Source of the DNA: Tachypleus tridentatus
Taxonomy: Eukaryota > Arthropoda > Merostomata > Xiphosura > Limulidae
DNA length: 64,000 bases
NCBI RefSeq assembly: GCF_004210375.1
Contig: NC_134834.1
Coordinates: 89,346,170 to 89,410,169, forward strand
Direction of reading: 5' to 3'
Each line of letters opens with the position of its first letter. Positions within the stretch are counted from its first letter, which is position 1. The notes beneath the pieces are model-generated. The model was given only the letters and a program-made list of their open reading frames with translations, ran no database searches and had not been told where the DNA came from. Positions 21,663 through 34,224 of this stretch are shown here, piece after piece. Made by a program: the position numbers and the translations under genes.

Positions 21663-21924
21663 AGGCCTGGTATGGCTAAATGGTTATGGCACTAGATTCG
21701 TAAGCTGAGGGTCGCAAGTTCGAATCACCATTACATCAAACATGCTCACTCTTTAAGGCGTGGAGGCGTTACAATGTAACGGTCAATCTAAGTATTCGTT
21801 AGTAAAAAAGTAGTTCAAGATTTGGCCGTGGGGATGATGACTAGCTGCCTTCCCTGTGCAAAATTAGGGATGGCTAACGCAGATAACCCTCATGTATATT
21901 TGAGAGAAATTAAAAAAAAACAAG
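21663..21924 (+). mobile_element. SINE-A, full length, with TSD
   Basis: Perfect 11-bp TSD CAGAAAAAGAT at 21652-21662 and 21925-21935. Head GGCCTGGTATGGCTAAATGG, B box GTTCGAATCACC, tail AAATTAAAAAAAAACAAG. Confidence 0.94.
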
Positions 21925-21935
21925 CAGAAAAAGAT

Positions 21936-24558
21936 TTCCGGAAGAAAGAAGACAAATCCTTTTATGTTTAATATAGAACCACTACATAGAAATACGAAAC
22001 TTAAGAAACCAATTTCAAGGGAAACGTTTTGTTACATAGTTCGCGACATGCTTATCCGCTAAATTACATGATTTGAAACATTTGACAAATTAATTGATTT
22101 GAAACCCAACAACATATAATGCTTATTTTTGCGTCGTTAAAATTGAAGAAATATTCAAAGTTTTATCTGAGAGATTTTATGGAAGAGGATTTTGTTGAAG
22201 AAAGTTAAGAGAGACTTTTATTGTAAAAAGTGAATTATATTAAACTTTAAACAAGATTTATGAAGAAGGATTGCAGAACCATTTCTCGCATACTGTACCG
22301 TTCTGGGGATGCTTACTTACATTGATAGTGATTTGTTTTCAAAAGGCAAGTGCTGCTTTATAAAATTAGCCTTGATAAGAAACTAATTGCAATCTACTGT
22401 GGGCCAAGACATTCTATCAGTCTTAGTGACGCTGTCACCAAAACATGACCTTACATGGAGTCTAAATTATAGCAGGGCTAATTTAACAAGACATGAAGAA
22501 ATATAAATAAGTCCTGTGATGTCATGCGTGTTTTCATCAATCTCTAACTTTCCCTCTTACAAATTATTGAAACAAAATACATTATATCTTTCGTTATCAT
22601 AATCGTTTTCTTCTGACATGTGTGTCAATCTTATTATTTTAACATTAAACCTCAGAGGTTTTGACTTATATAAATTAAGTAATAATGCTGATGTTAAAAA
22701 CTGGTCTAAATGCCCTTCTAGTCAATTTGTTGATGTATTTTCAGTTTTGATACATTACACAATTTAGAAATTTTGGCTTTTACGACAATATTAATTTGCA
22801 CAAACCTTTAATTAACATAACGACAACATGAAGTTTGTATTCTAATGTATGATAACACCATTTTCATGTTAGCTGCTTAGATGTAGAGTTCAATGTGATT
22901 TACGAAAAACAACAAGAAAATTACGTAGGTTCTGAAGGTGTTCACTGATGATAGTTGTGGTACACCCCATTCATTCCTTTTTTGAACATTATTAACTCCT
23001 CGGCTAAATTCTAAAATATTTGATGTTGTTTGTTTGAAATTAAGGACAAAGATACTGGATGGGCTATCTGTTTTTTGTATGGAAACCCGGTTTCCAGCAT
23101 TGTAAGTCCGCAGATGTACCCGATGTGCCGTTAGGGGCTATTTGATGTACGTAGCCACTGTGCCACTAGGAGCTATTTGATGTTGATAAAATAAAGTACT
23201 TAAATTATCATTTCTGGGTATTCTTGGGATAACTGAGGGTAATAGGAGAAATAAAACCAAGCCTGCTTGTTTAAATGTTGTAAATAGTAGAAAAAAAATA
23301 AGAAATCATATATCATACGCAAAATAACTTTATATAAATAATGTAAGTTATATAGATGTAGATCAATGTGTATAAAAATAGTTATATGTTATCAAGCTCA
23401 TTAAATAAATATTAAACGTTTCATTTGAAGTCTAACAATTTATTGATTTACTGTTAAGTTGTTTTTTACGTTGTTTAGGTCTGTCCTGGGTCTAGTATAA
23501 GCATGACGGGCTGCAGATCGAAAGATGCAAGGTTTAAATTGTGATGTTTTTTTTATTACACTCAGCTCTTTCAGTCCTGTTATTCTGTTTTGAACGCAGA
23601 GCTCTGCAGAGCGGTAGATATTAATGATGGTCTGACCTCGTGGTCAAAAGTTGAAAAAACTAGAGGCTGCTATACTTGAAACAAGGTTTCTGATATGGCT
23701 GTTTAACTAATGTGTCGTATAATTATGTAGTCGATACCTTTCAGGTTTAAAAACTATAAACAACTTTCTTAACACACTTGAAATACGTTGAACAAATGCT
23801 TAGTTAAATTCAATTAATAAAAACTTCGTTTTCTCAGACTTCAGGCTGCTAAAAACATTTATATACATTTAAGTAAAATATTTGGTATTATATAACTCAT
23901 CAGTTTTGTTTCATTAATTTTTCCATCTTCTTCAAATGATATTTATTACTTATACTTCACTTCAGAATGACATCAGAGAAAAAAAATTAAACAACAATAT
24001 TTTACCAGGTTTTCCTCAGCATAATCGATGCACCTCTTTGTTTTTGATGTTAGGTTAATCTGGTGAATGTAAAGTGAATAAACGTCGTATTTGTCATGTC
24101 TTGTTCTTTGTCGATGTCCCTGGAGTATCGATTGTTTCCGGAGATATCAAGGTAAACGGAGAGAGAAGTACTTCTGTTCTTGTCATGAAACGAACACACT
24201 AACTTCTTAATCAATATAATACAAAGAACAGCTTGAAGTATGTTGACTTTTGAGATACGAAAGGACTCGTTCTATTCTAGAAGCATATTTCGTAGTTAAG
24301 TTGTCCTAAGTATTTAATTCTAGAAAAAAAATTCGATATTATTGATCACGTTAAATTTTATTTCATATTTGACAGCTTGGTTGAAGTGATACACACTCAG
24401 AAAGAAACGTGTTTCTAGGAGTTTCAGGGTATAAATCGCATTATTACTCCTTATTAAATTTTGTACTCCCTTATTAAAATAGTAAAATTACTGATAATTC
24501 TTGTTTTACACTTTTATTCATCTTTATTTACTTTAACATAATGTGTTTTCCAGTTTTA
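21936..24558. other. Unique AT-rich stretch with one SINE-B
   Basis: Apart from a SINE-B (23026-23145), no gene or mobile element is recognised. Confidence 0.5.
23026..23145 (-). mobile_element. SINE-B
   Basis: Tail AATTAAGGACAAAGATACTG, then GGGCTATCTG, GGAAACCCGGTTTCCAGCAT, and a head ending GTGCCGTTAGGGGC. A second small copy of the head end (TGTGCCACTAGGAGC) follows at about 23158-23172. Confidence 0.82.
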
Positions 24559-24560
24559 TT

Positions 24561-24829
24561 GGCCTGGAATGGCCTGAAGATTAGAGTGCTCGGCTCACAA
24601 CCTACAGATCGCGAGTTCGAACTTCCATCCAGAACATTCTAAACCTTTCAACCATGGAAGCGTTATAATGTAACAGTCAATGCTAATATTTGTTGTTAAA
24701 AGTGTAGCCCAAGAGCTGATTGTGGATGGTGTTGACTAGCTCTCTTCCCTCTATTCTATCACTATTAAAATTAGGGACAGCGAATACAAATAGCACTCAA
24801 GTTACTTTGTGCGAAATTCAAAACAAATG
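24561..24829 (+). mobile_element. SINE-A, full length
   Basis: Head GGCCTGGAATGGCCTGAAGA, B box GAGTTCGAACTTCC, tail GTGCGAAATTCAAAACAAAT. Moderately diverged. Confidence 0.9.
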
Positions 24830-25154
24830 CAATTTTCCTTATAGTTTTGTCTCTCTGAAAATTATCTAGAGATTACCAATAAAGATGTGAGAAGTTTTTA
24901 CTTTCCAGTAGTTTCCTATATTTTGCATGCATCATAACTGTGATTATAAGTGTATTTCATATAACAAGATCTTGAAATGCAAAAATACTTGTATGTTAAA
25001 AGCAGTTAATATTCAGTTGGAAATCCGAAATCTTCTCCATCTAAGTACGTTTCAAATAACGTGTCAGAGATTCAGAAATTTATATAAAGTATAATCAGTT
25101 ACTATTACAAATAATGCTCATGGGAATAAATACAAATACTGTAACACCACATAT

Positions 25155-25241
25155 GATAATTAAATTGCTAATAGCTATCTTAACGATAATTAAATTGCTA
25201 GTAGCTATCTTAATGATAATTAAATTGCTAATAGCTATCTT
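25155..25241. repeat. 30-bp tandem repeat, about 2.9 units
   Basis: Three units of GATAATTAAATTGCTARTAG plus CTATCTTAAY, nearly identical, placed just outside the end of retroelement copy B. Confidence 0.92.
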
Positions 25242-27506
25242 TATTTCCAGCTAGAAAACTTTCATATATTTGTGAATGTTTTTGAGCATTTCTGCACTCT
25301 ACACTTGATACTAAAATTCGATTCTTGGCTGTACGGAAAGAGAATGTTATGCAGGATGGTCTTGAGAGTAAAATTACGCAAAATATACAGAAATGATTGA
25401 ACTTTATTATCCTGCGTAAAACCGTTTTCAGCAAGTTCATGAGCTAAATAAAACGATAGTAGTTTTCTCTTCCAAGACCCATAATATTGGAATGAGACTG
25501 TGTCTTGACTCATCCTGATTCTGGGAAAAATTTTATTAGTTGGGACTTCAACCAATATGGTTTTCTGAAAGTAATCTTTACAGGAACTTCTGGCTCCTCT
25601 GTAACATGAGGATTCATTAAGGTTCTCTATTGAGTCTTTTCTAACCAACGTATATACAAAACTTCGAAAGATAATTTTGATGGATGATGACCCATGGCTT
25701 GAATAACCTCTTCTTTGAACATCTAATTAGCTTTGAAATTTGTTGTTGTTTTTTGTGAAGAAAACTGTTCATCTCTACAATGTCATTTGATGGAACCAAA
25801 TTTGATCAGCGTTTACAGTATAGCTACTTTTCACTTACTTACAAGCTGATTTAAACCTTTCTTAGGTGAAACCATGTACACATTATTCTTCACATTAAGG
25901 AGAGTTATATCAACAATCAATACCTCCTGACGTGCTGGAGTATTTGATTCCACTATGTCCCGCCCACTAGATGTATAATTATCGCTATTAATTCCTGATA
26001 TGGGTATTTCACTTATTGGTGGTACAATGAACACCATTTCTTTCTTCGCTGGATGTTCAACAATTAGTGTACTAATTGTTATGTAGTGCAAAGAGACTTT
26101 ATCGTTTTAGAATATGAATCATTTTGAAGCTAGCTAACGCCTACACGAAGATAGTTTCCAAAATGCCTTCTTCTTCAATATAAGTTACCCACACATTATG
26201 GGGCACAGAGAAACTTCATTTTGCTAGAACTTTATGTCAACCAATAGTTCCAATCAATATTTCTTCGTTTTTCATTTCTGGAGACAATTTTGCATCTTTC
26301 CTTAATACGTTGGAATGAACAAATATAGGTGTGGACTAACGTCAATATATTTCAAGGTTTTTCTACAAAAATCCGTGGACTCGTGGATGAATTTCTTCAA
26401 ATAATGAACAACATTTCTCAATCATGAGAGATGAAGTATTTCAGTTGAATATCTTTCTATAACTCAAATTAATTCATATTTTTTTATTTTTCCTTACCTC
26501 TGTGTTTCTCCTTTGATTTTGGAGGGGTGTGATCGTTTGGCTTAGTAACATTTGGTAACTTCTGACAGTCTCGGCTATAATGGATAGATATGCCACATCT
26601 GTAACAATTATCTCTTTCTTTTACCCTTTGAGAAGAGCATTTATTCTGTACAGACATACGTTTGAAGTTCCTTACAATATGACCTTTCAAGTTACACTTA
26701 AAACATCCATTGTATTGTTATTTATTCCCTCTGTACTCCTTAACTAGTTGTCTAGCTAATTCTTGTAGTTATTCTTGATTATTTTTAGGGGGAGTGGATA
26801 TTTTAATACTTCAGGATCTGGTACTCTCATAACTTAAAGATATACCCCAACTTTACTTCAGCCTGATTATCATATACTTGTCTGTTGTGGTATCTATAAG
26901 TTGAACTCATACCAAAGAATCCAATATTTCACGTAGAGCATCCAGGTAAAATTATTGGCCAAGTTCTTCCAAATTTTCTTCAAGTTAGACTAAGGTTGAT
27001 TATTTTCTCTATACCCTATGCATGAAATTTTTCTTAATACTTCTTTTTCTTGTGACACTCTGAATATGTTAGATAATATTTGATCATTTTTAGGAGTCTC
27101 AGTCAGCTGTAAGGTTACTTAATATTGTCAAAACTGGTACTTTTAGATGATCAGCTAGATGGATGGATTATCGTTTATTGTTCTCCACTTTTGTTCTGGA
27201 AATGATTTTAAACTGAGCCTTATATGACCTTTGAAGTACCTATCCATCATAGTCAATTGGCTTCTTGATTAACCAATGTTGAACTTGCCAACTAACTTCT
27301 AGAACTGGAGTTCGTAGAGCCCTTAAAAGACAAAGGGCACAGCAGTAATGATAATATGTGTATACCAAATAAATTATCCAATTCAATATATCATAATACG
27401 TGGTGGTTTTAGTGAGCACTCTTGATGAACTCACAAACTGATGTTGTTCGTTCACCCTTTGCACGCAATAATTTGTTTTAAGGATTTTTTCTTCAACAAC
27501 CAACAT
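25228..27506 (-). pseudogene. Decayed LTR-retrotransposon gag-pol-like region, copy B
   Basis: Minus-strand relic of a retroelement. The clearest landmark is a CCHC zinc knuckle in the open frame 26484-26690: CYRCGISIHYSRDC, spacing C-x2-C-x4-H-x4-C, followed by a Lys/Arg-rich tail, as in Gag nucleocapsid regions of Ty3/gypsy-like elements. Sequence left of it (26150-26400) corresponds to the candidate protease region of copy A. Open frames 25831-26091 (86 aa) and 25262-25648 (128 aa) lie further downstream and are not assigned. Sequence right of the knuckle (26880-27330) aligns with copy A and would be gag. Frames are broken by stops. No LTRs, primer-binding site or reverse transcriptase were found, so this is a fragment. 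Confidence 0.55.
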
Positions 27507-28839
27507 TCTTTTCTACGTGAATGGTGTGCTTTTCATTCTCAGTGGCATATTCTTTACATCACTATTGAGTTCAGTTAATTATATTATTACTGTCTAACAA
27601 TATTTCTTCAATTTTGTTATTACAGCCTTTCTGTATTTCAATTTTATTGACGTAATTTTTCTGTATATTTATGATAGTGTCAGGCTTTTATTGGGTTGAA
27701 ACCGAATTCTTTTAAAGTAGGTGTCTGTGATTTGTTGGCGATAAATTTAAATAATAAAAGTATGGCATACAATTCATCTGCTTAAAGTAATATATTCAAA
27801 ACAAATCAAAAGCACGTAAAAATCTTTGTTACATTGTTGGTTATCACAGCTCTATTGAGTACTTTAAATAAATGTCTCATTTTTGCAAAAATCCTTACAC
27901 ATATTGGTTCAGTTACTTTAGAATATCCTCTGATAATACGAGTTATTCTCCTCTGTTTGTGTTATCAAAGTAAATCTGTGATATGTTTACATTATAAATA
28001 ACAACTATATACTCTTTATGGCTAAACTCACAATCCCATAGTCTAACTTCACTGTGTGTATGTGTGTTTTCTCATAGCAAAGCCACATTGGGTTATATGC
28101 TGAGTCCACCAAAAGAAATTTAACCCCTGATTTTAGCTTTGTAAACCCGTATACTTACCGTTGTACCAACGGGGTACTAACTTTACTGTAAAAATATTAT
28201 AAAAGTTATTCGAAACAGAATTAACTGCGGTAAAATTATATTATTATTTAAAGCTAGTAGTTCATTTATAATAAATAAACTTTCTTTCATTAAAAGTTCA
28301 ATATTGGTTGGTCCAGATCAGATGAGTTTTTAAATTTTGAATGAAGATAAGGTGGTTGCTAGTTCCACTATATATGTGAAAGCAGAGATTGTTTACTAGT
28401 TTTTTTTAACAGTCTCATTGTTTGCAGGCGTAGTTGTAATATAATTTTGCTAATATTAGTGTCATTATAACCACTATAAGAGTAGTTAGCGGTGCTCTCT
28501 GGATGCGTGTACTAATTGGCTGCCTCATGTAGTAGGGTGAGAGGAGGGGTAGAGGTATTTACAAGGTGCCACCAGAGGGTAAGTAAAGATGATGAGGTAT
28601 TCACGTTGAGTACACATATAGTTTGCAAGAAAATCACCAGAAGATACTGTAGATTAGCTGGGATCAACATGTCATCAGATTTGTAGTAACAACCAATGTT
28701 TTCAAATAATTTATCCAATTTGCATAACATTCTTCCATGTAATTATCTATGTCAAAACTTCTTACTCTTTATCGCAATTACAGTTTTAACAATAAAACTT
28801 ACTATAAACCTGCCATTTTAATCTCTAGTTCTTATCATT
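27507..28839. other. AT-rich stretch with one SINE-C
   Basis: Holds a SINE-C (28063-28182). The minus open frame 28512-28730 shows no recognised domain. Confidence 0.5.
28063..28182 (-). mobile_element. SINE-C
   Basis: Tail GTGTGTTTTCTCATAGCAAA, then GGGTTATATGCTGAGTCCACC, AACCCCTGATTTTAGC and a head ending CCAACGGGGT. This is the third tRNA-like family, distinguished by its tail and its CCACCRAGNGAAAT core. A better copy is at 44930. Confidence 0.75.
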
Positions 28840-29030
28840 ATGGTTTTCACTTGTATGTTTAATTGCATTACACGCATTTTACAAAGGCAGATGATGATAA
28901 GCAGATGGTTGAACTATACTTTTAATAGAAATGCATACTTGTCTCAAATTATATTTAGAGTTTTCATTTATATATCTAGTTGTATTATGTACGTTTTACA
29001 AAATTTTGATAAAATATTTTAATTTTTTGT
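28840..29030 (+). repeat. Third copy of the 30/38-kb repeat segment
   Basis: CATTTTACAAAGGCAGATGA and AATGCATACTTGTCTCAAAT align with 30590-30760 and, reversed, with 38400-38600. Diverged and short. Confidence 0.55.
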
Positions 29031-29464
29031 TTCTTGCGATAAAAGATGTGGTCTATAAGTAAAGATGACTTTTTCACATCTTATAAATCTACCACATTTG
29101 CTGATTACCATTACATAATGTACTTTACAATTAACATAAACTGTCTGTAAGTCTATCATTTGAGAACGAGTTTTGCATATCACTGAACTTGACAATCGGT
29201 AAAAATCGAACTTATCAATACTTTCCCTTTATGTAACGATATACGAAACTAAATGTACGTTCATGACATTCTTAAGATTTGAGGATACATTGGTATATTA
29301 CGTTCTGTCCTCAGTGTAGAACTCACATATTTGTTGTTTAAAACTACTATTATTCACAAATATAACTAACTAAGTTCTATGTATAGTATTGACTTCTTCA
29401 GGGTGTAATTATTTACACATGTATAGATATATCAGTATTGCACATCTATCAGATTGGGTCGCGT
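29031..29464. other. No feature recognised
   Basis: AT-rich, non-coding in appearance. Confidence 0.5.
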
Positions 29465-29720
29465 TTGTGAAATTTATATGACGGACAAATTCCGCTAACA
29501 TCTCGATAACTTTTGACATTTAGGAATGACATAAACTGAAGTTGCAGTTTGAAGTTAAACACAAAGCTACATAATGTGATATATGTGCTTTTCCCATCAT
29601 GGGTGTCAAAATCCAGTTTCTGACAATATAAATATGCAGACATACTGCTACACCAATGGAGTGACAAACCAAAACACGCATGAATTATAAAATAGTGGAT
29701 TGCCTAAACTAAATTATTTT
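29465..29720. repeat. Direct repeat, copy 1 (partner 34225-34370), interrupted by SINE-B
   Basis: AACATCTCGATAACTTTTGA and ATTATAAAATAGTGG also occur, in the same order, at 34225-34370. Here a SINE-B (29548-29662) separates the two blocks; the partner lacks it. Confidence 0.65.
29548..29662 (-). mobile_element. SINE-B
   Basis: Tail AAGTTAAACACAAAGCTACA, head ending CTACACCAATGGAG. Absent from the paralogous site near 34.3 kb. Confidence 0.8.
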
Positions 29721-29820
29721 TATGCAAGTCTAGTACATTTCAATCAGTATACAATTATTGTATACTTTCTACTCATTTAGACTCTCCTACTGACCTCAAA
29801 TTGTGTGTCAACCTGTTCTA

Positions 29821-30084
29821 TTTGTTTGTTTCTGAATTTCGCGCAAAGCTACTCGAGGTCTATCTGCGCTAGCCCTCCCTAATTTTGCAGGGAAGGCAGC
29901 TAGTCCTCACCACTCACCGCCAACTCTTGGGCTACTTTTTTACTAACGCATAGTGGGATTGACCGTAACATTATAACACCCCCCACGTCTGAAAGGTCGA
30001 GCATGTTTGGCTTAACGGAGATTCGAAACCCCGACCCTCAGATTACGAGTCGCACGCCTTAACCTAGACGGCCATGCCGGGCCT
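29821..30084 (-). mobile_element. SINE-A, full length
   Basis: Tail TTTCTGAATTTCGCGCAAAG to head GGCCATGCCGGGCC, with a short internal deletion after CTAATTTTGCAG. Confidence 0.93.
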
Positions 30085-30321
30085 AACTTATCTGTTTTTC
30101 CTTCTTAGCTTTGCGCTGTTTACATAGCAGTTAGTTTTACTATTCTTGGCACAATATTTTGTTTTACACAAATTACTTTATAGTTAAACTTTCATAAGTT
30201 TTACAAAGGCGGGTGGTGTTTCTGTAAGAGGATAGTTCTACAAGGTGGATTATGGCACTACAACTCTGTGGTTGGATAGTCTTACTAGGCATAACATTGA
30301 TTTTCAATTTCACTTTGAAGT

Positions 30322-30551
30322 TTATTTGTTTGTTTGTTTTTGAATTTCGCACAAAGCTACTCGAGGGCTATCTGTGCTAGCCGTCCCTAATTTAGCAGTG
30401 TAAGACTAGAGGGAAGGCAGCTAGTCATCACCACCCACTACCAACTCTTGGGCTACTCTTTTACCAACGAATAGTGGGATTGACCGTCACATTATAACGC
30501 CCCCACGGCTGAAAGGGCGAGCATGTTTTGTGTAACTGGGATTCGAACTCG
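30322..30551 (-). mobile_element. SINE-A, 5'-truncated, with TSD
   Basis: Perfect 12-bp TSD TCACTTTGAAGT at 30310-30321 and 30552-30563. The element stops within the B-box region (GGGATTCGAACTCG), so most of the tRNA head is missing through truncation at integration. Confidence 0.95.
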
Positions 30552-31203
30552 TCACTTTGAAGTAAAAGAGTAAATATGTTTTTTGGTATGTACGTTTTAC
30601 AAAGGTGGACTGTGTTTGTATAGATGGATTATGTCACTAAAATTTGTATAGAAGGATTGTGTTGTTACAAATTAGAATGGTGTTTAACAGGACTGCATAC
30701 AGATCTCAGTTTATATTTAATTACAAACATTTTAAAAATGTGTTTCTATTGTTTCATATGACAGCATGCAGTTTTCAACATATCTTATATTAATTTTCAT
30801 TTACTTGTACTTGTGTAGGACAATAGTGTTACTAACATGTTTAAGTTATTGCCGAGTTTGAGTTATTGCAAATGTTTTTTATTCATATTGAACAAGACAA
30901 CCAACTTTTTTTCTAATATACTGATTATAATTTTAGTTTCTACATTTAAGCGTACTTTTTACAGTTATTGTCCGGAGATAAAACATTTATTTGAATGCTG
31001 TGCGATAATTTAACATATTAGTTTGTTCGAAAATTAATGGCGAATTTTTATATCAAAGTTTTAGTCATTTATAGAGATGAGATACCTTTCTATTTTACGA
31101 CTTCATATACATCATTGTAAAACTAAATCTTTCTTTTATTCGTTAGCATTTTTATTCTTTTCTAAAACATTATTTCCAATATATCATACTCTTACAATTC
31201 ATG

Positions 31204-32068
31204 ATGGGAAAAAAAAAGTTGCTCATAATTATTTTGCATGAATTCAAACTTGATCATAATACATCACAAACAGCTCGCAATATCAACCAGGCATGTGGCG
31301 AAGGAATCACCTACGAATGTACAGTGCAGAGTTGATTCCAAAAGTTCGTAATAGAAATGTCAGTCTTGGAGATAAGGAGGGCAGTTCTTGTGTTGTTGAA
31401 AACGTCCAATTTAAAGCATTAGTAGAAATAAACCTGTATCAAACTGTTCCAGAAATGGCACAAGAATTGGGTGTTGGTGTTTCCACAATTTCGGACCATC
31501 TCGAGGAAATTGGAAAAAATGAAACGCTCTACAAGTGGGTTGTTTCCACACGAACTGAGTGAAAAATCAGAAAAATCGCCGTTTTGAACTATGCTATATA
31601 GAAATTTTGTGCAACAGAAATGATCCATTTCTTGATCTAATTGTCAATTGTGATGAAACGCGGATACAAAAACAACAAAAAGTTGTCTACGCAATGGCTC
31701 AATCGCGACAAGACTCCAAAACACATCCCAAAGGTAAAGTTGTACCAACATAAGATTATGGTCACTGTATGGTGTTTTGTGGCAAGTGTTGTCCATTACA
31801 ACTTCCTCAATCTGAGCCAGAATATCACTGCGTAGGTTTACTGTCAAAACTTGGAAGAAAAGCATTAATCAATCGCAGAGGACCAATCTTTCTTCATGAT
31901 AATGCTCGGTCACACCTTGCTCATAAGACGCTCCAGAAGCTCAAAGAATTGGGCTACGAAACATTGCCTCATCTTCCTTACTCCCCAGACTTGTCGTCCC
32001 CTGACTACCACGTCTTCAAGCATTTGGACAATATTTTCATGACAGAATATTCAACAATAGAGCAGTAA
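31204..32068 (+). pseudogene. Mariner transposase pseudogene (DD34D type)
   Basis: Mariner transposase cuts and pastes its element at TA sites. The N-terminal helix-turn-helix is recognisable in pieces (about 31240-31345, then the open frame 31293-31562 with MAQELGVGVSTISDHLEEIG), followed by TRTE*KNQKNRRFE. The first catalytic Asp is in VNCDETR (about 31645), where DEKW is usual. The second is in LHDNARSHLA (about 31895) and the third in SPDYHVF; exactly 34 residues separate the latter two. At least three frameshifts or stops break the frame, and the C-terminus is interrupted by a SINE after 32068. Subfamily is inferred from NQKNRRFE and FKHLDNIF. Confidence 0.93.
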
Positions 32069-32078
32069 CATAGAATGG

Positions 32079-32357
32079 TTTGGTTTGTTTGTTTTGAATT
32101 TTGCGTACAGCTACGCGAGGGCTGTCTGCGCTAGCCTTCTCTAATTTAGCAGTGTAAGACTAGAGAGAAGGAAACTAGTCATCACCACCCACCACCAACT
32201 CTTAGGCTACTCTTTTATCAATGAATAGTGGGATTGACCGTCACATTATAACGCTCCCACCGCTGAAAGAGCGAGCATGTTTGGTGTGATGAGGATTTGA
32301 ACCCGCAACCCTCGGATTACGAGTGGAGTGCTTTAACCACCTGGCTATGCCTAGCCA
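32079..32357 (-). mobile_element. SINE-A, full length, nested in mariner
   Basis: Tail GAATTTTGCGTACAGCTACG to head GGCTATGCCTAGCC. It interrupts the 3' part of the transposase, so it inserted after the mariner. Confidence 0.93.
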
Positions 32358-34224
32358 GCACAGAATAAGACTTTCACTTTACAAGTAAAAGTGTAAATAT
32401 GTTTTTGAAAAGCGGACAAAGTCACTGAATGACTTTAAATAATTTATTTTTTTTCTAAAACTTTAGTTTTATCGTCATGTCATAAATAATGTTGTTTCTT
32501 ATTGGCCATAGTGTGTAAATTCACTAGGTTCCTATTTTGATTAATAAAGTTGCTTTTGAATGTGTTTATATTTCTTATGAAAGTTAAAATTTAAAATCCG
32601 CCATTGATTTTCGAACAAACTAATAAAAGTTTGCACTTTCACTTCTTTTTCTTTAGTCCATCCATATAATTATGATTTTTATAGTTTTTAACATATGTTC
32701 ATTTCACACATATATCTTATGGCAATTTTAACTTACGTACTTCTTACAATGTTTCCATGAGCCAAAGTTGTTATTTTTACAAGTTATCACTAAGGATAGT
32801 GTTACTTTAGGCAGAAAGTATGTCTGTAGTTCCACTGGAGTTTAACACACCTGCTGTTTTGCTTTCCTAAGTAAAACCTTTATTTCTGTGAGACAACTAT
32901 TATAATATATATCAATTCATACCTGTTATCTAATATTTGAAAAAGGTAGTTGATTGAACCAGTAATCTACTTTACCTACTTTTATCACCATTAAAAGGAT
33001 GCTTACTTATTTCTCTGTATAATTAATTAAACATATACAAACTTACTGTTTCGTTTCATAAATATATATTCACATATAATGCATATTTCAATAGTTCTAA
33101 TATCTGGCATAATCATATCCTTATGTTAATCCTTTGTTTATGATTTTATTTATATCATTTGTTTCAGTTAGATATAATAAGTACCAGAGTTCACTATGTC
33201 AATTTAGTATATATCAAAAAATCGGTAGAAACACTATATCACTCATTAATGTTACACCAGTTGCAATGGAATTTAACTTTAAGTGTTGCATTTTCCAGCT
33301 GATCCACGATTTGTAGTATAGAGCGAAATGTTTCCTTGACAGTGGCGTACACTTATATTTAGAAACTGATTACAACAGTGACTGTCTACGTTTTACAGAC
33401 ACTTGTTCTTGTGCACTGAAATTGTCTCGGCATCAAAGGACCTCAAAGCTGCCATCAAGTAAAGTCCTTGGGACATTCTCATAACTCTAGAAAATCACAA
33501 TTCATTTAGTCTACACTAAACGTATGTTTTATCTTGGGACTCTGTACACTATACAAGTGCAGCCACCTCACCTGTTAATGGAGTACCAATCAATACTTTA
33601 CGAATCCTTGTCTTTGTGCACTGAAAATCTTGGCACGAAACCTTGAGGTCATTATTCAACACTAGTCTTTTCTTTTTGCCTACGATATTATTATGTTACA
33701 CGGTAGGCATAACTCTAACTTAATCATAATATGCATAGTTATTAAATAATGGTCTCTAGAGATAAATCTAATTACGTTGATGAATGCCTGACATGGTTTT
33801 TGTGAATTTTTATGAACACTCATTATAAACTGATTTCATCGAAAGGATAGATATATCTTTTGTTTTAGTTCATACATTTTGTTACGAGGTCACAAAACTT
33901 GAAGCATATCACCGTATTGCAAAATGTCCAATTTAATATTCACGATACTTTTTGTTCTACTGATAAAGTAAATGTAACAAAGTTTTAAAACATTCTCTAT
34001 TCTTTATATCACAACAAAACCACAATCTGAGTTCTGTATTGTTATACATCAGATGAAATGTATTCATTTATGGTTTTATTATATTAAAGAGAATTGTTTC
34101 TCAAGTTGCAGAGATTGACATACATGTGACTAATTAACAAAAGTCAGTAAGAGAGTAGTTTAATAGAAAGTACATAAGGATTGTACATTAACTGAAATAT
34201 ATCAGTTTTTATCATCTTTCTTAC

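Larger units (their letters stand above)
31018..32623 (+). mobile_element. Mariner transposon (Hsmar1/cecropia-like), complete ends, dead transposase
   Basis: Terminal inverted repeats of about 30 bp begin TTAGTTTGTTCGAAAAT and differ at only a few positions; TA target duplications lie at 31016-31017 and 32624-32625. Without the SINE-A nested at 32079-32357 the element is about 1.33 kb, normal for mariner. An empty paralogous site near 38100 confirms the borders. Confidence 0.95.
30090..33290 (+). repeat. Inverted duplication, left arm (partner 37430-38880)
   Basis: After removal of the mariner (31018-32623) and a SINE-A (30322-30551), this arm aligns along its length with the reverse complement of 37430-38880. 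Anchor pairs are 30205/38740 (GTTTTACAAAGG), 30930/38190 (CTGATTATARTTTTAGTTTC), 30970/38165 (TTTTACAGTTATTGTCC), 32850/37890 (CACYTGCTGTTT) and 33110/37520 (TCATATCCTTATGTTAAT). Divergence is substantial. Confidence 0.85.

Noticed and set aside
31419-31865. Minus-strand ORFs over the mariner
   Set aside because: They are antisense to recognisable transposase segments.
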